64,000 nt of DNA from JBFGFX01 sp965232455 (GCA_965232455.1 OZ246981.1:1240001-1304000); one strand, 5' to 3'; numbered from the stretch's first letter, positions 17,391 through 26,869 are shown. Program-made: numbers and translations. Notes: a model not told the origin generated them from the letters alone.

Positions 17391-20096
17391 GTGTCGTCCG
17401 TGAGCATTAGAAACCTGGAGGCATTGTTCAATCCACGCTCCGTTGCGGTCATCGGCGCAAGCGGGCGACCGGGATCCATTGGCCGTCTAGTAACCGAGAA
17501 TCTCTTGCGGGCGGGGTTCGAGGGACCTATTTTTCCGGTCAATCCCAAGTACGAGCAGCTGTTGAACGTCGCCGCCTATGACAAGGTCGCAAGCCTGCCG
17601 GCGGCGCCGGACATGGCCGTGCTCGTAACGCCGCCCGCTACCGTGCCGCAGCTGGTCGCCGAGCTCGGAAAGCGCGGGACGCGCGGTGTCTGCGTGATCT
17701 CGGCCGGGTTTGCCGAGCGCGGAGACGAAGAGGGGGCGGCTCGACAGCAGGCGCTGCTCGACGCCGCCCGCCCACACACGGTGCGAGTCATCGGACCGAA
17801 CTGCCTGGGTTTCCTGGTTCCCGGGGTAGGGCTAAACGCGAGTTTCTCCCACGTATCGCCGACAAAAGGCCATCTCGCGTTCATTGCGCAGTCGGGTGCC
17901 GTGATCACCTCCGTTCTCGATTGGGCCGAGCCACGCGGAATCGGATTTTCGCATCTGGTGTCGCTCGGTAACCTCGCAGACGTCGATTTTGGCGATATGC
18001 TCGACTATCTGGCCAACGACGCCGATACCAGGGCAATTCTGCTCTACATCGAGACGGTGACACACGCGCGCAAGTTCATGTCCGCCGCGCGTGCGGCCGC
18101 CAGGAGCAAACCCGTTGTGGTTGTCAAAGCCGGGCGCCGTACGGAAGGCGCCCGCGCCGCCGCATCGCATACCGGCGCGCTTGCCGGCAGTGACGCGGTG
18201 TATGATGCCGCGTTTCGACGTGCCGGCATGCTCAGGGTGTTCAGACTCGAAACCCTTTTCGACGCGGTGGAAACCCTGGCGCTCGCTCGCCCCCCCGCGG
18301 GCAATCGGCTGGCTATCCTCAGCAACGGCGGCGGCATCGGGGTCATGGCGACCGACGCTTTGATAGAGGCGGGTGGGGAGCTTGCGATCCTCGGGAGCGA
18401 GACAATTTCGAGGCTCAACGACGTCTTGCCCGTCACCTGGTCGCATGCGAATCCGATTGACATCGTTGGCGACGCGACCGGCGAGCGTTATGCGGCCTCG
18501 CTGCGGATCCTGCTCGACGAGGACAATGCGGACGGCATTCTGATTCTCAACTGCCCTACCGCCGTGGCGTCCAGCGACGACGCGGCAAGAGCGGTCATCG
18601 ATACCTTGCCGGCGCGTCCGGCGAAAACGGTGTTGACGAGCTGGATTGGCGAGCGGGGCGCGCGCGCTCCAAGGGCGAAGCTCCGTCGGCACGGCGTTCC
18701 AACCTTCGACTCGCCCGAAGACGCAACCGAAGCCTTCATGCAGATGGCCAACTATCGCCAGAACCAGGCGATGCTGATGGAAACGCCGCCGTCGCTGCCG
18801 GAGCTTTTTCAACCGGACAACGCCGCCGCGTGCTCGGCGGTGGCAGCCGCTCTTGACGACGGCCGATCCTGGCTGTCGCAAACCGAGGTTCGACGCGTGC
18901 TCGAAGCCTACGGCATCCCGACGGTCGAAACCTACCTGGCTGCGACACCGCGTGAGGCCGCCGAGAAGGCGAAAAAAATCGGCGCACCGGTTGCGATCAA
19001 GATCAGTTCGCCGGATATCACGCACAAGTCCGACGTGGGCGGCGTCGTTTTGAACGTCGAGCCGGCGGACGCCGAACACGTGGCGAGCGGGTTGCTTGCG
19101 CGCGTGGCGGAGACGGAGGCCAGACTGGACGGCTTCACGATTCAACCGATGATCCGGCTCGGGAACGGCTGGGAACTGATCGCCGGCGTGTTCAACGACC
19201 GGCAATTCGGACCCGTTATCCTGTTCGGTCACGGCGGGACCGCCGTCGAAGTCATTGACGACAAAGCGCTTGGGCTGCCGCCGCTGAACCTGAAACTTGC
19301 ACACGAACTGATCGCGGGTACGCGCGTCGCCAGATTGCTGCGCGGATATCGCGACGTGCCGGCGGCCGACCTGGATACGCTGGCGATGACGCTGGTGCGC
19401 CTGTCTCAACTCGTCGTGGACGTGCCGGAGATTGAGGAACTGGACATCAATCCCCTGGTCGCGAGCGGCGACGCAGTGCTGGCGTTGGACGCACGAATCA
19501 AAGTATCAACGGCCACCTGCAGCGGCCCGGAGCGCCTGGCAATCCGGCCATACCCGAAAGAACTCGAGCAGGACGTCCGCCTCAACGACGGTCGTGTCCT
19601 GCTTCTCCGTCCGATCGTTCCGGAGGATGAACCGGCCCTGCAGGCCGGTTTCGCCAGACTGACCCCGGAGGAGGTCCGGTTTCGCTTTTTTGTGCCGCTC
19701 AAGACCCTCGACCACCTGACTGCCGCGCGGTTCTCGCAAATCGACTACGACCGGCAGATGGCTCTGGTCCTGACCGAGCACGGCATCCCCGGGCAGTCGG
19801 AAATATTCGCCGTCGTGCGCATGATCGAGGAGCCGGATCGCCAGCGCGCCGAGTTTGCGATTGTCGTCGAACGCAAGATGACCGGGCTCGGCTTGGGCAC
19901 ACGTCTGTTACGGCGGATTATCGATTACGCCGGTCAGCGGGGCGTGGGTGAGATATACGGTGACGTTCTCTCCGACAACTTGCGAATGCTCAAGCTTTGT
20001 CGGAACCTGGGCTTTGCGACCGTGCGGGTTCCTCGTGAGCGGGGCGTAGTGCGTGTGGTGAAACGACTGAACTCGTGCAGCCGCGCCGGAAGTTGA
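17391..20096 (+). CDS. PatZ-like protein: ADP-forming acyl-CoA synthetase fused to GNAT acetyltransferase
   Basis: A 901-residue fusion with the plan of protein lysine acetyltransferase Pat/PatZ/YfiQ: CoA-binding Rossmann domain (about 1-140, VAVIGASGRPGSIG), succinyl-CoA-synthetase-like domains, an ATP-grasp domain (about 500-700, APVAIKISSPDITHKSDVGGV), and a C-terminal GNAT domain (about 735-890, MTGLGLGTRLLRRIIDYA). Pat enzymes acetylate metabolic enzymes such as acetyl-CoA synthetase. The GARAAASHTGALAG segment keeps the His used by true ADP-forming acetyl-CoA synthetases, so ligase activity cannot be excluded. The start is difficult: an ATG at 17387 opens only an eight-codon frame ending at TAG, while GTG at 17391 or 17400 opens the gene. 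Confidence 0.88.
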   Translation: MSSVSIRNLEALFNPRSVAVIGASGRPGSIGRLVTENLLRAGFEGPIFPVNPKYEQLLNVAAYDKVASLPAAPDMAVLVTPPATVPQLVAELGKRGTRGVCVISAGFAERGDEEGAARQQALLDAARPHTVRVIGPNCLGFLVPGVGLNASFSHVSPTKGHLAFIAQSGAVITSVLDWAEPRGIGFSHLVSLGNLADVDFGDMLDYLANDADTRAILLYIETVTHARKFMSAARAAARSKPVVVVKAGRRTEGARAAASHTGALAGSDAVYDAAFRRAGMLRVFRLETLFDAVETLALARPPAGNRLAILSNGGGIGVMATDALIEAGGELAILGSETISRLNDVLPVTWSHANPIDIVGDATGERYAASLRILLDEDNADGILILNCPTAVASSDDAARAVIDTLPARPAKTVLTSWIGERGARAPRAKLRRHGVPTFDSPEDATEAFMQMANYRQNQAMLMETPPSLPELFQPDNAAACSAVAAALDDGRSWLSQTEVRRVLEAYGIPTVETYLAATPREAAEKAKKIGAPVAIKISSPDITHKSDVGGVVLNVEPADAEHVASGLLARVAETEARLDGFTIQPMIRLGNGWELIAGVFNDRQFGPVILFGHGGTAVEVIDDKALGLPPLNLKLAHELIAGTRVARLLRGYRDVPAADLDTLAMTLVRLSQLVVDVPEIEELDINPLVASGDAVLALDARIKVSTATCSGPERLAIRPYPKELEQDVRLNDGRVLLLRPIVPEDEPALQAGFARLTPEEVRFRFFVPLKTLDHLTAARFSQIDYDRQMALVLTEHGIPGQSEIFAVVRMIEEPDRQRAEFAIVVERKMTGLGLGTRLLRRIIDYAGQRGVGEIYGDVLSDNLRMLKLCRNLGFATVRVPRERGVVRVVKRLNSCSRAGS

Positions 20097-20106
20097 ACTG
20101 GATAAC

Positions 20107-21030
20107 ATGGCAACCGCGTTCGTTACTCACCATTCGTTGTCAGCTCACGAGGTTCCCCGTGAGCATCCGGAGTGCCCGCAGCGATTGGCTGCGATTGTGG
20201 ATCAGCTTCATACCGAGGGTATTCACGACCTGCTGCTGCATCGGGAGGGGCGCAAGGCAACGGGTACACAGGTGCGACGTGTTCATACCTCGCGCCTGGT
20301 CGACGAGTTGCGCGACCTGGCGCCGTCCGCGGGTTACGTCCCGGTGGACAGCGACACCTATATGGGCGTACACACGCTCGAAGCCGCGTGGAATGCCGCA
20401 GGTGCCGCGGTGCATGCGACGGAACTTGTCCTGAGTGGGGGCGTCGAAAACGCCTTTTGCGCCCTGAGGCCGCCCGGCCACCACGCGGAGCGTGACCGTG
20501 CGATGGGCTTCTGCTTTTTCAACAACGTCGCAGTCGCGGCGGCACACGCCCTGGACGACTGCGGTCTGGACAGGGTGGCCGTGCTGGATTTCGACGTGCA
20601 TCACGGCAACGGAACCGAAGACATTTTCGCCGAAGACGATCGTGTTCTGTTTTGTTCCACGTTTCAAGATCCGCTCTTTCCATTCACCGGTACGGGTACG
20701 AGTTCGGAACACGTCGTCAACGTTGCGATGCCCGCGGGTACGGGCAGCCGGCAGTTCCGCGCGGCCGTCACTGAACACTGGTTACCCGCTCTGGACAGTT
20801 TTGCGCCGCAGATGATTTTTGTCTCTGCCGGCTTCGACGGCCACGTGGAGGACCCCCTGGCCGGGTTCATGCTCCGCGACCAGGACTACCATTGGGTAAC
20901 CGACTTCATCGTACGCGCGGCGGAACGCCATGCGGCCGGCAGAATCGTGTCCTGCCTGGAGGGTGGATATGCGCTTGATGCGGTTGGACGGAGTGCTTGC
21001 GCGCACATTCGTGTGCTGGCCGGACTCTGA
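20107..21030 (+). CDS. Histone-deacetylase-fold (class II/AcuC-like) deacetylase
   Basis: A 307-residue zinc-dependent deacetylase. The family signatures are all present: RPPGHHAERDRAMGFCFFNN (catalytic His pair), VLDFDVHHGNGTEDIF (zinc Asp and His), FVSAGFDGHVEDPLAGFML (zinc Asp) and LEGGYAL. It removes acetyl groups from lysine or acetylated small molecules. The gene starts ten bases after the PatZ-like gene, which suggests a paired acetylation/deacetylation function, comparable in logic to acuA-acuC of Bacillus. Substrate is inferred only. Confidence 0.92.
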   Translation: MATAFVTHHSLSAHEVPREHPECPQRLAAIVDQLHTEGIHDLLLHREGRKATGTQVRRVHTSRLVDELRDLAPSAGYVPVDSDTYMGVHTLEAAWNAAGAAVHATELVLSGGVENAFCALRPPGHHAERDRAMGFCFFNNVAVAAAHALDDCGLDRVAVLDFDVHHGNGTEDIFAEDDRVLFCSTFQDPLFPFTGTGTSSEHVVNVAMPAGTGSRQFRAAVTEHWLPALDSFAPQMIFVSAGFDGHVEDPLAGFMLRDQDYHWVTDFIVRAAERHAAGRIVSCLEGGYALDAVGRSACAHIRVLAGL

Positions 21031-21083
21031 CGGATGCAGCCCCGATGGCGCAAGACAAACGTGACAGCGATGCGACGTGAACG

Positions 21084-22040
21084 ATGACCAGCCGAAACCA
21101 CGGTCAAGCGGATATCGGAGAAAAACCGTTGGGCGGTGATTTTTTCGCCGGTTTCTGGCGACTGGCCGATCCGAAGATAACGCTTGCGTCAATGGCATCC
21201 ATATTTCTGGGCGCCTGCCTTGCGGCGACGCACGGAGATCTCCACTGGGTCTGGCTCAGCATGACGGTTCTCGGTTTTTTTGCGATCGAGGTTGCCAAGA
21301 ACGCGTCCGGCGACATTTACGACTACGAAACCGACGTCTCGGTGCCGCTGGCGGATCGTACGGATTTCTCCGGCGGCAAGCGGGTTCTCGTGGACGGTTT
21401 GCTGAGTCGGTCCCAAACCTGGGCAATTGCCATTGCGTTCTACGTGCTCGGCATCGCGATCGGCGTCGCGATTGTCGTAATGCGTGAACCGCTGGCGGTC
21501 TGGCCCGGCGTGATCGGTTTGATCCTGGCTTGGTCCTACAACGGACCGCCCGGCCGCCTTGCGTACCGCGGACTCGGCGAATTGGACGTTGCGGTCTGTT
21601 ACGGCCCGTTGATATGCATCAGCACCTATCTGATCCAACGCGGCGAGGTAAGCCGTGAATCCGTGCTGATATCGATACCGCTTGGCATACTCATCGCCGC
21701 GTTCCTCTGGGTCAATGAATTTCCCGACTATGTGGCCGACCGGAAAATGAACAAGCGAAACCTGGTCGTCCGACTGGGTCGGCGCCGTGCCAGCCGCGTA
21801 TTGCCGATTATCTACGCCGCCGCGTTCGCGCTTGTCGCCTTGCTGCCGTCGTTTGGTTTGCCGCGCGGCGTCTGGCTGGGCGGCGTGGCCGCGATCCCGG
21901 CCCTGTGGGTCGTCGTCCGCACGTGGCGCGACCCGGACCAATGTTACCGGAAGGCGCCGGTCAGCGTTGGAGCGCTGCTAAGCTTCCTGTCGTTGTCGCT
22001 CGGCATGGGACTCGGCGTGCTTATTCCCCAGGGTCCGTAG
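21084..22040 (+). CDS. UbiA-family prenyltransferase (MenA-like)
   Basis: A 318-residue integral membrane protein with eight or nine helices. The two Asp-rich, magnesium-diphosphate-binding motifs of the UbiA superfamily are visible as KNASGDIYDYETD (about residue 72) and NEFPDYVADRK (about 212). FWRLADPKITLAS at the N-terminus and WSYNGPPGRLAYRGLGE resemble MenA-type 1,4-dihydroxy-2-naphthoate prenyltransferases. Neighbouring genes give no quinone pathway, so the acceptor is uncertain. It lies about 50 bases downstream of the deacetylase on the same strand. Confidence 0.87.
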   Translation: MTSRNHGQADIGEKPLGGDFFAGFWRLADPKITLASMASIFLGACLAATHGDLHWVWLSMTVLGFFAIEVAKNASGDIYDYETDVSVPLADRTDFSGGKRVLVDGLLSRSQTWAIAIAFYVLGIAIGVAIVVMREPLAVWPGVIGLILAWSYNGPPGRLAYRGLGELDVAVCYGPLICISTYLIQRGEVSRESVLISIPLGILIAAFLWVNEFPDYVADRKMNKRNLVVRLGRRRASRVLPIIYAAAFALVALLPSFGLPRGVWLGGVAAIPALWVVVRTWRDPDQCYRKAPVSVGALLSFLSLSLGMGLGVLIPQGP

Positions 22041-22082
22041 TTCCCAGGAACTCGACCGTTGATGGCGTGATGGAGTCCCGGG

Positions 22083-22916
22083 TTACGCCGATTCGATATG
22101 CGCTATAGCCGACGCGAGCTGATCTATCAGCGACTGAAACTTGTCGTTTTGCTGCCGCCATCCGAGTTTCTCGTTCAACGGCGTAAAAAAGAAGTAATAC
22201 CGATCGTCCGGTAGCGGATAGTTGTGATCCTTTTCGGGTGCCTGCCGCCGCCTTTCCTCCAACGTTTTGCTCAGGCCGCCGTACGCGGCTTTCAGATGCG
22301 CCAACGCCTGTTCTTTCTTACCGACGGCCGCATACGACTCTATGAACGTCGCCGGGTGAATGAATGACGCGTAGGCGCCGCCGTAGTCGAGCGCAGCTAG
22401 TTCGGCCTCGACAACGTCGACAACTTTTTCATGAAGCCCCTGCTCACGGTAATAGTTGCCGAAATTCAGTACCTGACGACTCAGGTAAGTTCTGTCAGCG
22501 GGATCGGCTGGAAAGTTCCTGCGAAAATTTATCATGTCCCTCGCAGCTCTGTCGTACATCTGAAACGCACGAAAACGAATCTGCAGTATTCGCTGCCAGG
22601 CAACGCGTGCGCGCATGGAATTGTCGTTGAGTAACGGATAGTAAGCGTCTCTCGCTTCCTCCGGCATCAGCGCGAAAAAATAAACTTCTCCAAGATAAAA
22701 CAGTTCGTCCGAATCGAGACCCTCGGTGATTACCCGCGGCAGATAGTGCTCGTAAACGTCTTTTCTGCTAGCGTCGGGATTGTTCATCGCCTGCATTACC
22801 ATCAATGTCGTTGCTTCGGATGGAAGGAGTTTTCCCGGTGATTCCGCTTCGCCGATACCAGGCAACAAAAGCACGAGGATCAGTGTCAAAAGGTGCCGTG
22901 TTTGCGTGTTGAGCAT
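22083..22916 (-). CDS. Exported helical-repeat (TPR-like) protein of unknown function
   Basis: A 277-residue protein with a signal peptide (MLNTQTRHLLTLILVLLLPGIGEA) followed by an all-helical body containing TPR-like helices (DELFYLGEVYFFALMPEEARDAYYPLL, HPATFIESYAAVGKKEQALAHLKAAY). I do not recognise a family. The ATG at 22916 has AGGA six bases upstream; a longer in-frame reading back to 23273 overlaps the divergent regulator and was discarded. It is transcribed divergently from the winged-helix regulator, with about 100 bases between them, so it may be its target. Confidence 0.78.
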   Translation of the reverse strand: MLNTQTRHLLTLILVLLLPGIGEAESPGKLLPSEATTLMVMQAMNNPDASRKDVYEHYLPRVITEGLDSDELFYLGEVYFFALMPEEARDAYYPLLNDNSMRARVAWQRILQIRFRAFQMYDRAARDMINFRRNFPADPADRTYLSRQVLNFGNYYREQGLHEKVVDVVEAELAALDYGGAYASFIHPATFIESYAAVGKKEQALAHLKAAYGGLSKTLEERRRQAPEKDHNYPLPDDRYYFFFTPLNEKLGWRQQNDKFQSLIDQLASAIAHIESA

Positions 22917-23019
22917 TGTTTTTCCTTCGAGCGTGGAGAAATGACGGACAGAGAACGTATCAAGCGTCCAGAAGAATGTTGCTAGGTGACGGTAATGAAA
23001 CGGTAAGGAAGTGGTGCGG

Positions 23020-25101
23020 GTGAAACATTGGCGAAAGAAACGGCGAACGAATGGCGCGGGCTCGCAGGCCGGAATTCGTGTCGGTAAATGGATCATCTCG
23101 CCGGCGCGCAACTGCGTGACCTCCGGCGCGCTGGATACCTCCATAGAACCAAAAGTGATGAAAGTCTTGGAGATCCTGATCAGCCGGCAGGGCGACGTGG
23201 TTTCGAGGGCCGAGATCGAGGACGCTGTTTGGCCGAATGCCGAGATCGGCGAGAAGACGCTCACCCGGGCCATCTCGGAGCTTCGCAGGGTGTTTGCCGA
23301 CGACCCCGCCAGGCCGGAGGTGATCGAAACCGTCGCAAGGCGCGGTTATCGGCTGATCCTCCCTGCGGTCCCGGTCGTCCAGGCGAATAACGTTCGCACG
23401 GGCGCGATGATCGCGTCGGCCATCGCGGTCTTGGGTATCGTCGTCTGGGCAACGGCGTTCCGGGAATCCGTTGGCCACGCCGTTCAGCCATGGCGTCAGC
23501 TCACGTCTCAACCCGGCCACGAACTGACGCCGTCGCCTTCGCCGACGGGCGACCTGGTAGCATTCGCCCGCACGCCGAAAGGGGAGGAATCATCGTCGAT
23601 ATACATCAAACAGATCAGCGGTGAAACCGAACTCAGGATTACGAATGACGGCGCGTTCGATATCAGCCCGCGTTGGTCGCCGGACGGCAGTCAGATTGCA
23701 TTCTTGCGGTACGACGATTCCGCGTGTGAGATTCTGACCGTGGCGGCGCTCGGCGGCGATACCCGGAAAGTCGCCGACTGCAACTTGCGTCCTCGACGAG
23801 TTAATTTTTCCCCGACCATTGACTGGGCGTCGGACGGTAAGCGGATTGCCTATGTCGACCGGGCGAAGGACGCCCGAGGCCGCTGTATCTTCGTAATCGA
23901 TCTGAACACGGGAAGCAGCACGATCCTCAACGCCGCATCGGCGACGGAATGTAGTGACGACGTCGATCCCGTGTTCTCGCCGGACGGGCGATCGATCGCC
24001 TTTACCCGCATGACGCAACGATCGGTCGGGGATTTGTTCGTGACGGATCTCACCGACGGAACCATCACGCGTTTGACCGCTGATTATCGGTCGCTGCTCG
24101 GCGCGGCATGGGATTCGGATCGATCCATCGTGTTCTCATCGGACCGGAGCGGGACGTATCGTCTTTGGCGTGTTGACGTACCCACGCGGGAAATACAGTG
24201 GCTGCCCGCGGACGGTTGGAATATCAAACGGCCCAGCGTCAACGCGGCGGGTTTGATCAGCTACGAGAACTGGCAGTACGACACAAACGTCTGGACGGCC
24301 AGCGCCGCTGACGCGAGCCCGCGGAAGATAATCTCCTCGACGGTTTGGGATTTTCACCCCGGCGTGTCACCGGACGGCGAGCAGGTCGCGTTCGTCTCGA
24401 ACCGGTCCGGAAACTTCGAGCTGTGGCTGCTGGAAGCCGACGGAACGGAGCGGCAGCTAACCCGCTCGACAAATCGAGTTGTGGGATTCCCGTCCTGGTC
24501 GCGGGACGGAGAGCGTATCGCCTACGTCCTTCAGGCCGGCGATCGCTTCGAGGTTGCGGTTATCGCATTGGACGGCGCCGAGCTTGCGCGAATCAGCTCG
24601 TCGGGCAACGTCACCGCGCCGGTGTGGTCGCCGAATGGAGATACCTTAGTCTACGGATCCGACGTCACGAAGGAATGGCAGGTTTGGGCGTACACGTTTG
24701 CAAACGGCGACCGGCGGCAATTGACGCGCACGGGCGGCTACCGGGGCGCACTCAGCGACGAAGGCGACTTGTTTTTTACGAAACCGGGCAGAGCCGGATT
24801 GTGGAGAAAGCAGCCGGACCGGGAAGCTGAGAAGGTGATAGACGATCTCGCCGAGGTGCGCTGGGCGGATTGGCACCTGACCGGCGGCAGGATTGTCTAC
24901 CCGTCGTCCACGGAGCGGCGCCTGAACGTCTGGGATTACCGGACGCCCCGGGGTTCGTCAGCCGTTCCCACGTTGGCGTTCGGGTCGCCCAATGCACAGA
25001 GCATCCAGGTCACCGCAGATCTCCAGAACACCTACTGGACGCAGCTTGACCGTACTGAAGCCGACATCGTCGTGGGCAAGATGCCGCATTGGAATAAGTA
25101 G
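23020..25101 (+). CDS. Membrane regulator: winged-helix DNA-binding domain, TM helix and TolB-like beta-propeller
   Basis: About 693 residues. An OmpR/CadC-type winged helix (about 20-110) is seen in EPKVMKVLEILISRQGDVVSRAEIEDAVWP and LTRAISELRRVFADDP, ending ETVARRGYRL. A single transmembrane helix follows (GAMIASAIAVLGIVVWATAF), then a periplasmic TolB/WD40-like propeller with repeated SPDGxxIAF units (WSPDGSQIAFLRY, FSPDGRSIAFTRM, VSPDGEQVAFVSN, WSRDGERIAYVLQ). CadC-like proteins sense in the periplasm and bind DNA directly through the membrane. GTG at 23020 was preferred because AAGGAA lies about ten bases upstream; GTGs at 23011 and 23014 are alternatives. Divergent from the TPR-like gene. 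Confidence 0.88.
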   Translation: MKHWRKKRRTNGAGSQAGIRVGKWIISPARNCVTSGALDTSIEPKVMKVLEILISRQGDVVSRAEIEDAVWPNAEIGEKTLTRAISELRRVFADDPARPEVIETVARRGYRLILPAVPVVQANNVRTGAMIASAIAVLGIVVWATAFRESVGHAVQPWRQLTSQPGHELTPSPSPTGDLVAFARTPKGEESSSIYIKQISGETELRITNDGAFDISPRWSPDGSQIAFLRYDDSACEILTVAALGGDTRKVADCNLRPRRVNFSPTIDWASDGKRIAYVDRAKDARGRCIFVIDLNTGSSTILNAASATECSDDVDPVFSPDGRSIAFTRMTQRSVGDLFVTDLTDGTITRLTADYRSLLGAAWDSDRSIVFSSDRSGTYRLWRVDVPTREIQWLPADGWNIKRPSVNAAGLISYENWQYDTNVWTASAADASPRKIISSTVWDFHPGVSPDGEQVAFVSNRSGNFELWLLEADGTERQLTRSTNRVVGFPSWSRDGERIAYVLQAGDRFEVAVIALDGAELARISSSGNVTAPVWSPNGDTLVYGSDVTKEWQVWAYTFANGDRRQLTRTGGYRGALSDEGDLFFTKPGRAGLWRKQPDREAEKVIDDLAEVRWADWHLTGGRIVYPSSTERRLNVWDYRTPRGSSAVPTLAFGSPNAQSIQVTADLQNTYWTQLDRTEADIVVGKMPHWNK

Positions 25102-25259
25102 CCGCGTCCCGGCCGTTTTCGGCTGATGTACACTTCGGTCGATTGCGCAGCACTCGGCGGAGAGGGTATCGAGACGGTTCCGTCCGTCCGGGAATGCAAA
25201 TTGACGGTGTTCGGCTCCGTTGCATGCGGGCGTCGAACGCTCCTTTTCGAGGTGAGGCC

Positions 25260-25715
25260 ATGCGACGCCTTCACACCCTGATCACGGTCTTGGTGATGCT
25301 TGCTCTTGCGGGTTGCAGCCGCTTTTGGCCTTCCGACTATTTTCGGAGCATGGATACGAACGGGGACGGATCACTCGACCTGCAGGAATGGATGAGTGTT
25401 TACGGACCGCACGAGCATTCCTGGGAGAAGTGCTCCGGAAAGGACTTCGAGCCCGCCGATTGCAACGGAGACCTGATGCTCAGCTGGCCGGAGTACCATT
25501 CGGCGCGTTTCAAGTCGGACTTTTGCGGTGACGCGCAGGCGCATCTGACGGTCTATCAAAAACCTCGACTGGACCCGGCGACCGGGCGGTACGTCACGCT
25601 GCCGCCCGCCTGCCGGATAGACCTGTCCAAACTGACGCAATCCCCGCTAGCACTGGCGGCTTCGGGGCCGACGCCGTCCATGTGCGAAAGCTTCGGCAGC
25701 CCCGCCGAGGAATAG
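25260..25715 (+). CDS. EF-hand-containing lipoprotein
   Basis: A 151-residue predicted lipoprotein: the signal sequence ends LALAGC. An EF-hand calcium loop follows (MDTNGDGSLDLQEWMSVY, with D-N-D-S-E ligand positions), and a second, less regular acidic loop (DCNGDLMLSWPEY). Several Cys residues in the mature part (about six) suggest disulfides. Target and role are unknown. The ATG at 25260 is preceded by GAGGTGAGG. Confidence 0.78.
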   Translation: MRRLHTLITVLVMLALAGCSRFWPSDYFRSMDTNGDGSLDLQEWMSVYGPHEHSWEKCSGKDFEPADCNGDLMLSWPEYHSARFKSDFCGDAQAHLTVYQKPRLDPATGRYVTLPPACRIDLSKLTQSPLALAASGPTPSMCESFGSPAEE

Positions 25716-25818
25716 GTTTCGCGGCACCCGTCTCGATCGCGGCGGCCTATCAATAAGGTAATTTCTGAAAAATAATCTATAAACTACTGATATTAATTGT
25801 TAAAAATTGAGTCAAATT

Positions 25819-26256
25819 CTACGATAGCCAGCCTCTTGCGCGGGCCATTCGGGAGAACCAGGCAAGATACGCCGCTGCCGCGATGACCAGCATGGGCACG
25901 ATGGCGCCGGTTGGCCCATAAACTTGCAGGTGCTCACTCATCAATAACGTAAAACCCATCTGTACCAGGATGGCGGCGAGCGAAAGGGTGAGCAGCAGGA
26001 TCGCCCATCGTCGCCTAAGCAGCAATGCCAGGCAGCCGAATACGCCCGCAAACACTGCGATGGCGTAGGCGCCGGTTATGGACGGCGGCACCGATTCGAT
26101 CAGCGTTCGTTCGGCTTCCGACAAACGAAGGAGAGCGTCGTCCGTCGTCGTTACCGACGCCACGTAGGTCGTGACGCCAATCAAGGTCCAGACAAGACCC
26201 GCCCACGCCACGGTCCAGAACCAGCGGGGGGCAGCAGAATGGTTGTTGATACGCAC
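25819..26256 (-). CDS. Small four-helix membrane protein
   Basis: A 145-residue protein with four hydrophobic helices (WFWTVAWAGLVWTLIGVTTYV, ITGAYAIAVFAGVFGCLALLL, WAILLLTLSLAAILVQMGFTLL, AIVPMLVIAAAAYLAWF). Family not recognised; it resembles small membrane proteins that accompany ArsR/SRPBCC operons. The GTG at 26256 has GGAGG six bases upstream and is clearly better than the in-frame start at 26325, which would overlap the SRPBCC gene. Last gene of the operon; the tail of the intergenic region beyond it (25750-25818) is AT-rich. Confidence 0.72.
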   Translation of the reverse strand: MRINNHSAAPRWFWTVAWAGLVWTLIGVTTYVASVTTTDDALLRLSEAERTLIESVPPSITGAYAIAVFAGVFGCLALLLRRRWAILLLTLSLAAILVQMGFTLLMSEHLQVYGPTGAIVPMLVIAAAAYLAWFSRMARARGWLS

Positions 26257-26305
26257 TGGTAACCTCCGGATGTTCAGGGAAACTGTGGATTGCCCGATAG
26301 CCGAA

Positions 26306-26869
26306 TCAAAACGGCCAGTTTTCACTTCTGCACCGCTTGGGCGTAAACGGCGCGGACAGGCCGATCATGAACAACACGACGCGGCCGCTGAAGCTTGGTT
26401 TGCCGGTTTCGACCAGCGCTTTGAGATTCTCGGTGATGAATTCGCCGCCCGAAGTCATGTACTTCTCCGTCTTCGTTCCCGGCGGCACGTTTTCGTTGAT
26501 CAGCGTGAATTCCGTTCCCTCGTCGGTTTCCTTCAGCACATAGCGGACGATACAAGGCGGATCGTCGAGATTCGTGAACTTGAACGTGTGCGCGTAACGA
26601 TAGGGCGGCTCAAACTCGAGAACCTCGCCGACCACCGAGGTGTATTTCCCGTCTTTCGATTGCATTCTGATGGGCGCATCCACACCGAGACCGGGCGTCC
26701 TGCACACACCGTTGAAGAAAAACGGCAAGGCGGAATCCGTTCGGGTGAGTTCGGCCCAGACTTTGTGGATCGGCGCGCGTATCGTGACCCGGAAGTAGGA
26801 TCTGCTTGCGTCGGTATCGCCGCTCGAAGCAGAGTTTTTATCGTTCTTCGGCTTTATCGGTTCGTTCAT
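26306..26869 (-). CDS. SRPBCC/AHSA1-type ligand-binding protein
   Basis: A 187-residue START-like (SRPBCC) protein of the AHSA1 group, recognised by FRVTIRAPIHKVWAELTRTD, FEPPYRYAHTFKF, VRYVLKETDEGTEFTLINENV and the C-terminal helix ENLKALVETG. Such domains form a deep hydrophobic pocket; in operons with ArsR regulators their ligands are mostly unknown. It lies between the DUF4287 gene (19 bases upstream) and the small membrane gene (49 bases downstream). Confidence 0.87.
   Translation of the reverse strand: MNEPIKPKNDKNSASSGDTDASRSYFRVTIRAPIHKVWAELTRTDSALPFFFNGVCRTPGLGVDAPIRMQSKDGKYTSVVGEVLEFEPPYRYAHTFKFTNLDDPPCIVRYVLKETDEGTEFTLINENVPPGTKTEKYMTSGGEFITENLKALVETGKPSFSGRVVLFMIGLSAPFTPKRCRSENWPF

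Noticed and set aside
17832..19409. 525-residue minus-strand open frame
   Set aside because: It lies wholly opposite the PatZ-like gene, is Arg- and Gly-rich without motifs, and mirrors its codon bias. A shadow of the real gene.
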